The position numbers were made by a program, and so were the translations under genes. Below, one piece after another: positions 1 through 5,111 of a DNA stretch of 6,253 nucleotides (position 1 is the stretch's first letter; each line of letters starts with the position of its first letter). The DNA is taken from positions 1 to 6,253 of the forward strand of contig JAGNZX010000032.1 of assembly GCA_017984185.1 (NCBI GenBank). The letters run 5' to 3'. The notes beneath the pieces were generated by a model that was given only the letters and a program-made list of their open reading frames with translations, made no database searches and had not been told where the DNA came from. The stretch is from Minisyncoccota bacterium. GTDB taxonomy: Bacteria; Patescibacteriota; Minisyncoccia; Phycocordibacterales; UBA9973.

Positions 1-24
1 ATTTCTACACAATAATATAGAAAT
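1..24. repeat. Short perfect inverted repeat
   Basis: ATTTCTA (1-7) is the exact reverse complement of TAGAAAT (18-24), with a 10-nt AT-rich loop. It lies downstream of the minus-strand GNAT gene and could be part of a terminator or mRNA end hairpin, but the stem is all weak pairs except one and no clear T-tract follows on either strand inside the window. Confidence 0.25.
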
Positions 25-34
25 TTAGTACTTT

Positions 35-63
35 ATGACTTATCAAGACCTAGTCATTTTTTT
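35..63 (+). terminator. Weak intrinsic terminator for a gene to the left
   Basis: ATGACT (35-40) pairs with AGTCAT (52-57) across an 11-nt loop, and a run of seven T follows (57-63). The T-tract is on the plus strand, so it would end a rightward transcript entering from outside the window and converging on the GNAT gene. The 6-bp stem is weak, and the T-tract overlaps the GNAT stop codon. Confidence 0.35.
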
Positions 64-586
64 ATTTCAAGTCAATCCAAAATCTTAGTTTGGAAGGTTC
101 ACCGTTTTCACCTGGTATTTCATTTTCTAAAATTCCTCCATTAGTTTCAATGATTTTTCTTGAACCAATATTGGTCGAGTCGCAAGTAATTAAAACCTTT
201 TCAAGCCTAAGATTTTTGGCAAAAGGAAGGGCTTTTTTTAATGCTTGTGTTCCATAACCTTTATTTCTTTCACTTTTTCGTATGTCGTAGCCGATATGTC
301 CGCCAACTTTCAGCAAATGGTCATTTAAATCATGGCGTATATCAACTCTACCGATATATTTATCTTCATCTACTAGCCAAAATTCTGTATGAGGAACATA
401 ACCAGATTTTAAATTTTCTCCTTTCGATTCACTTTTTAATTTTTCTACATAAGATTCAAAATCTGTTTTAAGTTTTTCCAGATTCAATTCCAAATAACGC
501 CCATGTCCCTGATTTTCATCTTGGTATTCTTTTACGGCATCAATATAAGAATCTTTGTATTTAATATTTGGATAAACTAATTCCAT
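62..586 (-). CDS. GNAT family N-acetyltransferase
   Basis: A 174-residue protein of the Gcn5-related N-acetyltransferase fold, which moves an acetyl group from acetyl-CoA to an amine; the substrate cannot be told from sequence. The acetyl-CoA pyrophosphate loop is RNKGYG (the R/QxxGxG motif A, about residues 107-112), preceded by the beta-4 strand GGHIGYDIR. The downstream motif-B region DSTNIGSRKIIETNGG has the usual Asn and Ser of the family. The N-terminal half (HTEFWLVDEDKYIGRVDIRH) resembles the COG3981 predicted acetyltransferases of Firmicutes. It starts 4 nt after recR and is probably the last gene of the dnaB-recR transcript. There is no Shine-Dalgarno sequence before the ATG; a poor -10-like GACAAT (593-598) lies six nt upstream. 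The base composition is more AT-rich than recR, so it may be an accessory addition to the operon. Confidence 0.88.
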   Translation of the reverse strand: MELVYPNIKYKDSYIDAVKEYQDENQGHGRYLELNLEKLKTDFESYVEKLKSESKGENLKSGYVPHTEFWLVDEDKYIGRVDIRHDLNDHLLKVGGHIGYDIRKSERNKGYGTQALKKALPFAKNLRLEKVLITCDSTNIGSRKIIETNGGILENEIPGENGEPSKLRFWIDLK

Positions 587-590
587 AAAA

Positions 591-1199
591 TTATTGTCTA
601 TTTTTTAAAGCATTTTTGAGAGTGTCGTTGTCGGAATATTCGAGTTCGGTGCCGGTCGAGAGGCCTCGGCCGAGAGAAGAAATTTTAACTTTATTTTTCT
701 CGGCAATATCGCGAATCTGTTCGCGGACGTAGAGGTCAGTGTGATCACCTTGGGGCGATAGGGAAAAGGCCAGGATAATTTCTCCGAGTCCGCCACCAAT
801 TTTCTTTTTGAGTTCTTCGATGCGAATCCGGTTCTTGGTAGTCTTTTCGACTATCGGGACCAGCCCACCCAAGACAAAATATTTGCCGTTGTAAGTCCGG
901 CTCTTTCGAATTGATTCCAAATCGGAATCTTTTTCGATTACCAAGAGTAAGGAATTGTCAGTATTTGGACTACTACAAATATCGCACAAATTGCCCGAAG
1001 CATTTTGGTGCACTAAAAAAAATTTAAAACATTCAGCACATTGCGCAGTTTCAAGTTTTAATTCTTTTATCAGGCTTGCCAAATTTTGGCTATAAGCTGG
1101 CGTGCGAGACATTAAAAAATATACAAAACGTCGAGCTTGCCTTTCACCAATGCCTGGGAATTCTTTAAAAATTTCAGTCAATTTATCTATAACATCCAT
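591..1199 (-). CDS. recR: Recombination mediator protein RecR
   Basis: RecR (202 aa, about the family length of 200) works with RecO, and RecF where present, in loading RecA onto gapped or SSB-covered DNA. The domains appear in the expected order: helix-hairpin-helix with PGIGERQARR (15-24), a four-cysteine zinc finger (C54, C57, C72, C75), a Toprim domain starting at VIEKDSD (87-93, with the conserved Glu89), and the C-terminal signature SSLGRGLSTGTELEYSD (174-190), matching the family's RGLPxGxxLEYxD. The segment after YFVLGG is divergent from the usual HVLGGxxSPL. The ATG lies 17 nt after the dnaB stop codon and has no Shine-Dalgarno; instead TGCTAGAAT ends exactly six nt upstream, so the gene may also have its own leaderless transcript. 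Confidence 0.96.
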   Translation of the reverse strand: MDVIDKLTEIFKEFPGIGERQARRFVYFLMSRTPAYSQNLASLIKELKLETAQCAECFKFFLVHQNASGNLCDICSSPNTDNSLLLVIEKDSDLESIRKSRTYNGKYFVLGGLVPIVEKTTKNRIRIEELKKKIGGGLGEIILAFSLSPQGDHTDLYVREQIRDIAEKNKVKISSLGRGLSTGTELEYSDNDTLKNALKNRQ

Positions 1200-1205
1200 T
1201 TTGCT

Positions 1206-1214
1206 ATTCTAGCA
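1206..1214 (-). promoter_or_regulatory. Extended -10 promoter of recR, predicted leaderless
   Basis: On the minus strand the sequence reads TG-C-TAGAAT (1214 down to 1206), a good extended -10, then six nt, then the recR ATG. Transcription starting at the usual 7 nt after the -10 would begin on the A of the start codon. No convincing -35 at 16-18 nt spacing is seen (TTGGAT at 1226-1231 is only 14 nt away). The same layout is found at dnaB and trpS. Confidence 0.5.
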
Positions 1215-1216
1215 CA

Positions 1217-2608
1217 CTAGAACTCATCCAAACCATTGCTAACTTTCTTTGGAGAAAAGTCACTAATATTACTTTTTTCAAGATTGAGGAAGGTGGTAGT
1301 TTTCAAATCGAAATACAATTCGACTTTTCCGACTGGACCATTTCGGTGTTTTTCGATTAAAACTTCGGTGATGTTAGTTTTTTCACTTTCTTCTTTGCCT
1401 CTGTCCTCGCTGTGAATAAACATGACCACGTCGGCGTCCTGCTCGATAGATCCCGAGTCACGCAAGTCGGATAGGCGAGGTCGGCCACCACGAGATTCCA
1501 CTGCACGCGAAAGCTGTGAAAGGGCGAGCACAGGCACATTGATTTCCTTGGCCAAACTTTTCAATGATCGAGAAATTTCAGTGACTTGGTTGACCATTGA
1601 ATCATAATTTTTTGAAGTGCTCATCAATTGTAGGTAGTCGACGACGACGAGGTCGAGTCCTTTTTCTGCTTTGAGTCGGCGAGCCAGTGCTTTCATGCGA
1701 ACGATAGAGTTTCCAGCTTGATCGTCGATATAGATTTTAGCTTTTGAAAGTTTGTCGAGCGAATCACGCAAGTGCGAAAAATCTTTATCGGAAGACAAAT
1801 TTCCTGTGCGTAGGTTCCAGGCATTCACCCGACTTTGAGCCGAGAGCATACGGTCGACGAGTTGTTGTGAAGACATTTCCAGAGAAAATATCAAAACAGA
1901 TTTTTCATGATCGACTGCGGTCATACGAGCGATGTCGAGAGCGAGAGTGGTCTTACCCATACTCGGTCGAGCAGCTAATATAATCAAATCTTGGGGTTGT
2001 AAACCAGAAAGCAAGTTGTCCAAATCTTTGAATCCTGTCGGTAGACCTCGGAGCATGCCTTTGTTTTCGTGTAATTTTTCGAGACGTTCGTAAGCTTCAG
2101 GCAAAGCGTCTTTTAAGTTTACGAATTTTTGATTTTTTGGTGAAGAAACAACTTGGAAAATTCTTTTTTCAGCCATATCTAAAATGTCATCCATATGATC
2201 GTCGCCTTCTTCGAAAGCTAGTTCGGAGACATAGTCGGCAGCTTCGATCAAACTTCGCAAGACATATTTTTTCTGCACAATATCAGCATAGTGTTTGACG
2301 TTGGTCGAAGAGGGAACAGTGTTTAATATTTCAGCCAAGTATTTGTTGCCCCCGACATTTTCCAACAGTTTCTTTTCAGCGAGTTTGGTGGAAAGTGAGA
2401 GTAAATCTATCGGTTCGTTTTTCGACGACAATTCAAACATGGCGTTGAAAATGATTTTATGTTTTTCGACATAAAAAGAATCAGGAGTGAGTGCGTCTTC
2501 GATTTCGTGCATAGCGTCTTTGCGGAGCATGATTGAACCCAATACGGCTTGCTCGGAGTCGATGCTTTGTGGAGGAATGCGCAAATTTGTTTTTCCATTT
2601 TTAATCAT
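1217..2608 (-). CDS. dnaB: Replicative DNA helicase DnaB
   Basis: Hexameric 5'-3' helicase that unwinds the replication fork and recruits primase. At 463 aa it is normal length and has no intein. The N-terminal DnaB domain (about 12-115, PPQSIDSEQAVLGSIML) is joined by a linker to a RecA-like motor domain. The motor has Walker A ARPSMGKTT (213-221), the catalytic Glu in FSLEM (E244), Walker B VVVDYLQLM (321-329), the sensor ALSQLSR (362-368), SGSIEQDADV (385-394) and the arginine-finger region KHRNGPVG (420-427). All active-site elements are intact. It heads the minus-strand group dnaB-recR-GNAT and diverges from trpS across about 90 nt. There is no Shine-Dalgarno; an extended -10 sits six nt before the ATG. 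Confidence 0.98.
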   Translation of the reverse strand: MIKNGKTNLRIPPQSIDSEQAVLGSIMLRKDAMHEIEDALTPDSFYVEKHKIIFNAMFELSSKNEPIDLLSLSTKLAEKKLLENVGGNKYLAEILNTVPSSTNVKHYADIVQKKYVLRSLIEAADYVSELAFEEGDDHMDDILDMAEKRIFQVVSSPKNQKFVNLKDALPEAYERLEKLHENKGMLRGLPTGFKDLDNLLSGLQPQDLIILAARPSMGKTTLALDIARMTAVDHEKSVLIFSLEMSSQQLVDRMLSAQSRVNAWNLRTGNLSSDKDFSHLRDSLDKLSKAKIYIDDQAGNSIVRMKALARRLKAEKGLDLVVVDYLQLMSTSKNYDSMVNQVTEISRSLKSLAKEINVPVLALSQLSRAVESRGGRPRLSDLRDSGSIEQDADVVMFIHSEDRGKEESEKTNITEVLIEKHRNGPVGKVELYFDLKTTTFLNLEKSNISDFSPKKVSNGLDEF

Positions 2609-2614
2609 AGGGCA

Positions 2615-2642
2615 ATTCTAACACAACAAAAATATTGTCCAA
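2615..2642 (-). promoter_or_regulatory. Promoter of dnaB, predicted leaderless
   Basis: Reading the minus strand, TG-T-TAGAAT gives an extended -10 (hexamer 2615-2620, TG at 2622-2623). A -35 candidate, TGGACA (2636-2641, five of six matches), lies 15 nt upstream, or TTGGAC (2637-2642) at 16 nt. The -10 ends six nt before the dnaB ATG, placing the expected transcript start on the start codon. Confidence 0.6.
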
Positions 2643-2645
2643 ATC

Positions 2646-2664
2646 AAAAGGTGTAAAAAGGTGT
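2646..2664. repeat. Tandem AAAAGGTGT repeat between divergent promoters
   Basis: AAAAGGTGT occurs at 2646-2654 and again at 2656-2664, a 10-nt period, so both copies face the same side of the helix. It lies between the dnaB and trpS promoters, upstream of both -10 boxes, and could be an activator or repressor site. No known operator is recognised and there is no CTAG trp-operator core here. Confidence 0.3.
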
Positions 2665-2684
2665 TATTAACTCACTAAAAAATA

Positions 2685-2693
2685 TGATATGAT
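2685..2693 (+). promoter_or_regulatory. Extended -10 promoter of trpS, predicted leaderless
   Basis: TG-A-TATGAT (2685-2693) is a strong extended -10 with five of six hexamer matches. Six nt separate it from the trpS ATG at 2700, so the predicted start point coincides with the initiation codon. The -35 region is poor (TTATTA, 2664-2669, 18 nt spacing), as is common with extended -10 promoters. No Shine-Dalgarno is present. Confidence 0.6.
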
Positions 2694-2699
2694 ATTTCC

Positions 2700-3656
2700 A
2701 TGAGTAAAAAAGTATTTATTTCAGGTGTTCAGCCTTCCGGCAAGCCCCATATCGGCAATTATTTTGGCGCCATGAAGCAATTTGTGGATTTACAAAATGA
2801 ATATAGTGGTTACGTGATGATTGTGGATTATCACGCCCTGCATTCTCTGCGAAACCCAAAAGAAATGCGTGAAAATATCATCGCTGTTTTGTTAGATTTT
2901 TTAGCTATCGGTCTCGATCCAGAAAAAGTGACGATTTTTAAACAAAGTGATGTCTCCGAACACACCGAGCTCACTTGGATTTTCGATACGATTATCACCA
3001 TGCCATACTTGATGCGCGCACATGCTTTTAAAGACGCAGAAGCCAAGAATAAAGAAATTTCAGTGGGAACTTTTAATTATCCAGTGTTGATGGCTGCTGA
3101 CATTTTGCTATATGCACCAAATATTGTCCCAGTCGGTGCCGATCAAAAACAACACGTAGAAATTTGCCGAGATATTGCTGAAAAATTTAATAATCTTTAT
3201 GGCGAAACATTCAACTTACCAGAAGCCAAGATAATGCCAGATTTGGCCATCGTGCCCGGTACCGATGGTCGCAAGATGAGCAAGAGTTATGGCAACACAA
3301 TTCCGCTCTTTGCTGAATATGCAGAAATAAAAAAATGCGTGATGAGTATCGTCACCGATTCGAGTGGAGAATTGCCACAAAATGTCTACGCGATACACAA
3401 ACTCGTTCGTCCTGAGTCTGAATTAAAAAAGATATATGAAGACAAAGCTGGCAAATACAAAGAGCTGAAAGAGCTTTTGATAGAAGACCTGGAGAAATTT
3501 ATCGCTCCACTTCGTGAACGACGTAAAGAATTTGAAAAAGATATTCCAAAAGCTTTGGCAATTTTAAAAGCCGGGAGTGAAAAAGCTAAAAAAGTAGCCG
3601 AAGCCAAGATGGCTGAAGTCCGTGAAAAAATCGGAGTGAGTGTATATGAAAAATAA
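2700..3656 (+). CDS. trpS: Tryptophanyl-tRNA synthetase
   Basis: Class I aminoacyl-tRNA synthetase (318 aa, within the usual 320-340 range) that charges tRNA-Trp in the cytoplasm. The HIGH-type motif is PSGKPHIGNY (12-21), the KMSKS loop is RKMSKSYGN (191-199). The tryptophan pocket motif YPVLMAADILLY (127-138) includes the Asp (D134) that contacts the indole nitrogen in the bacterial enzyme, followed by GADQKQH (147-152). The C-terminal helical tail is Lys/Glu-rich and ends in the typical AEVREKIG. The gene appears to start without a leader from its own promoter and its last 11 nt overlap the TrpR-like gene, so charging enzyme and tryptophan-responsive regulator are made from one mRNA. Confidence 0.98.
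   Translation: MSKKVFISGVQPSGKPHIGNYFGAMKQFVDLQNEYSGYVMIVDYHALHSLRNPKEMRENIIAVLLDFLAIGLDPEKVTIFKQSDVSEHTELTWIFDTIITMPYLMRAHAFKDAEAKNKEISVGTFNYPVLMAADILLYAPNIVPVGADQKQHVEICRDIAEKFNNLYGETFNLPEAKIMPDLAIVPGTDGRKMSKSYGNTIPLFAEYAEIKKCVMSIVTDSSGELPQNVYAIHKLVRPESELKKIYEDKAGKYKELKELLIEDLEKFIAPLRERRKEFEKDIPKALAILKAGSEKAKKVAEAKMAEVREKIGVSVYEK
3633..3636 (+). promoter_or_regulatory. Ribosome binding site fixing the TrpR-like start
   Basis: GGAG inside the end of trpS lies 9 nt before ATG 3646. The in-frame GTG at 3640 is only 3 nt away from it, so ATG 3646 is the better start. Together with the overlap this indicates translational coupling to trpS. Confidence 0.6.
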
Positions 3657-3933
3657 TTTAGAAGAATATAAAAAAGAAATTGTCGAAGTTATTGCAAAAA
3701 TTGCTAAAGACAAAGTTTTGCTCGGTGATTTTATTAAAGATATTTTGACGCCCCATGAATTTGAAAATATAGCAGTGCGTTTTCAGATAGTGAAGAAATT
3801 GGAAAAAGGGGAGTATCAAGAATCTATTGCAGAAGATTTACATGTCGGCATAGCCACTGTCACTCGGGGCTCTCGAGAAATACAGAAAAAAGAAGGAGGA
3901 TTCAGACGAGCCTTGAAAGTTATCAACAGCTAG
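3646..3933 (+). CDS. TrpR-like (YerC/YecD family) transcriptional repressor
   Basis: A 95-residue all-helical DNA-binding protein of the Trp repressor superfamily. Residues 34-49 (LTPHEFENIAVRFQIV) and 67-76 (VGIATVTRGS) align directly with E. coli TrpR LTPDEREALGTRVRIV and AGIATITRGS. The residues that hold the corepressor L-tryptophan in TrpR (Thr44, Arg54, Arg84, Gly85) have counterparts T35, R45, R74 and G75. The first helix of the helix-turn-helix region is one residue shorter than in TrpR. Most YerC-type relatives have no proven ligand; here three things point to real tryptophan sensing: cotranscription with trpS, the conserved pocket, and a trp-type operator starting 32 nt after the stop codon. 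That function is inference. The alternative is a generic YerC-like regulator of unknown ligand. Confidence 0.9.
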   Translation: MKNNLEEYKKEIVEVIAKIAKDKVLLGDFIKDILTPHEFENIAVRFQIVKKLEKGEYQESIAEDLHVGIATVTRGSREIQKKEGGFRRALKVINS

Positions 3934-3945
3934 ATAAATGTTTTC

Positions 3946-3974
3946 TTGACTTTCTTTTTATTAAATACTAGCAT
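3946..3974 (+). promoter_or_regulatory. Promoter of the trp-type leader region
   Basis: -35 TTGACT (3946-3951, five of six) and -10 TAGCAT (3969-3974, four of six) are separated by the ideal 17 nt. The -10 is followed by six nt and then ATG 3981, so the transcript is predicted to start on that ATG, the same layout as dnaB, recR and trpS. The -10 lies inside the operator palindrome at 3965-3982, so a bound repressor would exclude RNA polymerase. Confidence 0.72.
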
Positions 3975-3982
3975 ACTAGTAT
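3965..3982 (+). promoter_or_regulatory. Candidate TrpR operator
   Basis: ATACTAG (3965-3971) and CTAGTAT (3976-3982) are perfect 7-nt inverted arms around CATA. The core ACTAGCATACTAGT (3967-3980) matches the E. coli trp operator core ACTAGTTAACTAGT at 11 of 14 positions. The three differences fall in the centre, and the two CTAG half-sites keep the same 8-nt period. It overlaps the -10 box and lies directly after the gene for the TrpR-like protein, so autonomous recognition by that protein is the natural reading. The E. coli operator is quoted from established knowledge; binding here is inferred. Confidence 0.75.
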
Positions 3983-4052
3983 GGTGATATTGAGAAATTC
4001 AAACAAATCTTGGTGGGGCGCAGAATCTAAAGCTTTTGCGTCGTTTTGTTGA
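3981..4052 (+). CDS. Candidate trp leader peptide with tandem Trp codons
   Basis: A 23-codon ORF, beginning MVILRNSNKSWWGAESK and ending ASFC before TGA. Its ATG sits at the predicted transcription start, so it would be translated as a leaderless mRNA. Codons 11 and 12 are TGG TGG (4011-4016), as in known trp leader peptides (for example the GWW of E. coli TrpL). The bases right after the Trp codons form the first strand of a hairpin, and the stop codon lies just past the second strand, as attenuation requires. It is followed by an intrinsic terminator and then the hydrolase gene. No function of the peptide itself is suggested beyond sensing charged tRNA-Trp through ribosome position. Confidence 0.7.
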   Translation: MVILRNSNKSWWGAESKAFASFC

Positions 4053-4109
4053 TTTTTCTTTCTCTAAATAAAAAGAATCCACTAACAGGCGCAATCAAGC
4101 GCCTTTTTT
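4017..4109 (+). promoter_or_regulatory. Candidate ribosome-mediated trp attenuator
   Basis: Four segments can be paired. Segment 1 GGCGCAGAA (4017-4025) pairs with segment 2 TTTTGCGTC (4034-4042), 9 bp with two G-U. Segment 2 can instead pair with segment 3 GGCGCAA (4088-4094), 7 bp with one G-U (4036-4042 with 4088-4094). Segment 3 pairs with segment 4 in the terminator (4087-4104). A ribosome stalled at the TGG TGG codons would cover segment 1 and free segment 2 for the antiterminator. A ribosome reaching the stop codon at 4050-4052 would cover segment 2 and leave the terminator to form. Pairings are read by eye; no energies were computed. Confidence 0.65.
4087..4109 (+). terminator. Intrinsic terminator (attenuator segment 3:4)
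   Basis: AGGCGC (4087-4092) pairs with GCGCCT (4099-4104) across the loop AATCAA, followed by a run of six T (4104-4109). It lies between the Trp-codon leader ORF and the hydrolase gene, so it ends both leader transcripts and any read-through from trpS and the TrpR-like gene. Confidence 0.85.
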
Positions 4110-4160
4110 GTTCTTTAACAACTTCGTTCTAAATAACTACAGAAATGTGGGGATACTAAT

Positions 4161-4919
4161 ATGGTTCGAGTTCTTGTTGTTGCTTGCACTCACGGTACAG
4201 AAAAAGTCGGACTTCGGGTTCAAGATTCGCTCGAACGTATTTTGGGACATAATCCCAATATTCATTTCATGATTGGCAATCCTGATGCGCTGAAGGACAG
4301 TGTGAGATTTGTGGAGACTGACCTTAACAGATCTTTTCCTGGTCGGATTGATGGCTCAAAAGAAGAACGTTTGGCTCTTGATCTTGCTCCGGTAATTCGT
4401 TCGTATGACGTGGTCATCGATATTCATTCCACTGTGAGTGGTCTCGAGTCTGCTGTCATTCTTGCGGATCTAAACGAGAAATCTTTAAGTTTAGCTAGGG
4501 CGACTCAGGCCAAGTACGTATTGTATATGCGCATCACTGAGGGCCAGAATTTGATTTCTGGTCACCCTGCGGCCATTGGGTTTGAGTACGGGGCTGATGA
4601 TTCGGAAAAAACTCATAAAGATACCGTCGAAGGAATCTGTATGATTCTCAAAGAACTTGGATTTCCAGTCGACGTGAAAGTGGAGCCAACTCAGGGAAAG
4701 ATTTTTCTCGATGTTTATGAAGCTATTCCGAAACCGAGTGGTTTTGTGGCTGAAAACAACATCGAAAATTTCAAACTGGTTCAGTCTGGTCAGGTCTATG
4801 CTCACAATCCTGTTACTGGTGAAGAGCTGAGGGCTGAGGCTGATTTTTACCCAGTTCTCTTTGGTCAGCACACATACGAAGACAAGTTTGGATTCAAGGG
4901 TCGGCGAGATCGAGTCTAG
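4161..4919 (+). CDS. Aspartoacylase / succinylglutamate desuccinylase-like zinc hydrolase
   Basis: A 252-residue enzyme of the AspA/AstE group (M14-like zinc carboxypeptidase fold), which hydrolyses the amide bond of N-acyl amino acids. The catalytic set is complete: zinc ligands H11 and E14 in ACTHGTE (family GTHGNE), R57 in DLNRSFPG (54-61), zinc ligand H89 in DIHST (87-91), and the general base E142 in GFEYGADD (family VEVG). The substrate is not readable; acetyl-aspartate, succinyl-glutamate, other acyl amino acids or small peptides are possible. ATG 4161 is preceded by a modest Shine-Dalgarno GGGGA (4149-4153). The gene lies 51 nt after the attenuator terminator with no convincing promoter of its own, so its expression should depend on read-through, rising when tryptophan is scarce. 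Codon use is less A-rich and more GTT/CTT-rich than in trpS. Confidence 0.88.
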   Translation: MVRVLVVACTHGTEKVGLRVQDSLERILGHNPNIHFMIGNPDALKDSVRFVETDLNRSFPGRIDGSKEERLALDLAPVIRSYDVVIDIHSTVSGLESAVILADLNEKSLSLARATQAKYVLYMRITEGQNLISGHPAAIGFEYGADDSEKTHKDTVEGICMILKELGFPVDVKVEPTQGKIFLDVYEAIPKPSGFVAENNIENFKLVQSGQVYAHNPVTGEELRAEADFYPVLFGQHTYEDKFGFKGRRDRV

Positions 4920-4950
4920 GAAGCCAAACTCTGATAGTCCGTAGTTATTT

Positions 4951-4962
4951 AGAAAGGAGGTG
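4951..4962 (+). promoter_or_regulatory. Perfect 12-nt Shine-Dalgarno sequence
   Basis: AGAAAGGAGGTG is complementary along its full length to the standard bacterial 16S rRNA 3' tail (CACCUCCUUUCU). It stands 4 nt before ATG 4967, with GGAGG 6 nt away. It is by far the strongest ribosome binding site in the window, which otherwise shows leaderless or weak starts. Confidence 0.85.
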
Positions 4963-4966
4963 CGCC

Positions 4967-5008
4967 ATGCTTTGGGACAACGAAGTGGAAATCGACTGGT
5001 GGCGTTAA
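4967..5008 (+). CDS. Trp-rich 13-residue micropeptide
   Basis: ORF of 13 codons plus TAA, encoding MLWDNEVEIDWWR. Three of 13 residues are Trp, two in tandem next to the C-terminus, giving the same WWR ending seen near the end of classical trp leader peptides. Its start is supported by the perfect Shine-Dalgarno at 4951-4962. It follows the hydrolase gene by 47 nt and is followed by a hairpin and a strong terminator, so it is probably the last translated unit of the Trp-controlled transcript. It may be a second Trp sensor, a functional acidic micropeptide, or a precursor peptide; no family is recognised. The closeness of the WW codons to the stop makes classical attenuation less clear than at 3981-4109. 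Confidence 0.6.
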   Translation: MLWDNEVEIDWWR

Positions 5009-5019
5009 GGCTTTAATCG

Positions 5020-5038
5020 TGCGGATTGGCCCACCGCA
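5020..5038 (+). repeat. GCGG-N4-GCCCACCGC hairpin element, copy 1
   Basis: TGCGG (5020-5024) pairs with CCGCA (5034-5038). The 17-nt core GCGG-ATTG-GCCCA-CCGC (5021-5037) matches the core at 5856-5872 at 14 of 17 positions. Each copy sits just upstream of a strong GC-rich terminator and downstream of small ORFs. CCACC (5031-5035) can alternatively pair with GGTGG (4998-5002) in the tandem Trp codons, and CCGC (5034-5037) with GCGG (5047-5050) of the terminator arm, so alternative folds are possible. Confidence 0.45.
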
Positions 5039-5044
5039 GCATCC

Positions 5045-5074
5045 GGGCGGCTCGTAGTAACGAGCCGCCCTTTT
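5045..5074 (+). terminator. Strong intrinsic terminator after the hydrolase/micropeptide unit
   Basis: GGGCGGCTCG (5045-5054) pairs perfectly with CGAGCCGCCC (5061-5070) around loop TAGTAA, followed by TTTTCTCTT. The 10-bp stem is GC-rich. It ends the transcript carrying the hydrolase and micropeptide and isolates it from the next promoter, which begins at 5078. Confidence 0.93.
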
Positions 5075-5077
5075 CTC

Positions 5078-5105
5078 TTGCAATTTTTTTATTAACTGAT
5101 ATATT
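5078..5105 (+). promoter_or_regulatory. Promoter of the second leader region
   Basis: -35 TTGCAA (5078-5083) and extended -10 TG-A-TATATT (5097-5105) are separated by 16 nt, directly after the terminator. The -10 is followed by six nt and then GTG at 5112, the same -10-N6-start arrangement seen elsewhere in the window. Confidence 0.6.
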
Positions 5106-5111
5106 TATCTC

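Noticed and set aside
1217..2608. Possible intein or split in dnaB, a common intein host
   Set aside because: All helicase motifs run without interruption and the protein has normal length.
3640..3642. GTG as the start of the TrpR-like gene
   Set aside because: Only 3 nt from the GGAG at 3633-3636; ATG 3646 has 9 nt spacing and gives a normal family N-terminus.
4050..4052. TGA possibly read as glycine, as in some Patescibacteria (Gracilibacteria, Absconditabacteria)
   Set aside because: None of the recognised genes contains an in-frame TGA and all have ordinary Gly codons. If TGA were recoded here the leader would gain only five codons before TAA and the attenuator logic would be little changed.
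4145..4159. Mini-ORF ATG-TGG-GGA-TAC-TAA just before the hydrolase start
   Set aside because: Contains a Trp codon but has no ribosome binding site and is too short to judge; the GGGGA within it is better read as the Shine-Dalgarno of the hydrolase gene.
4491..4871. Minus-strand open frame of 126 codons inside the hydrolase gene
   Set aside because: The plus-strand frame carries a complete set of zinc hydrolase motifs, so this is a shadow frame.
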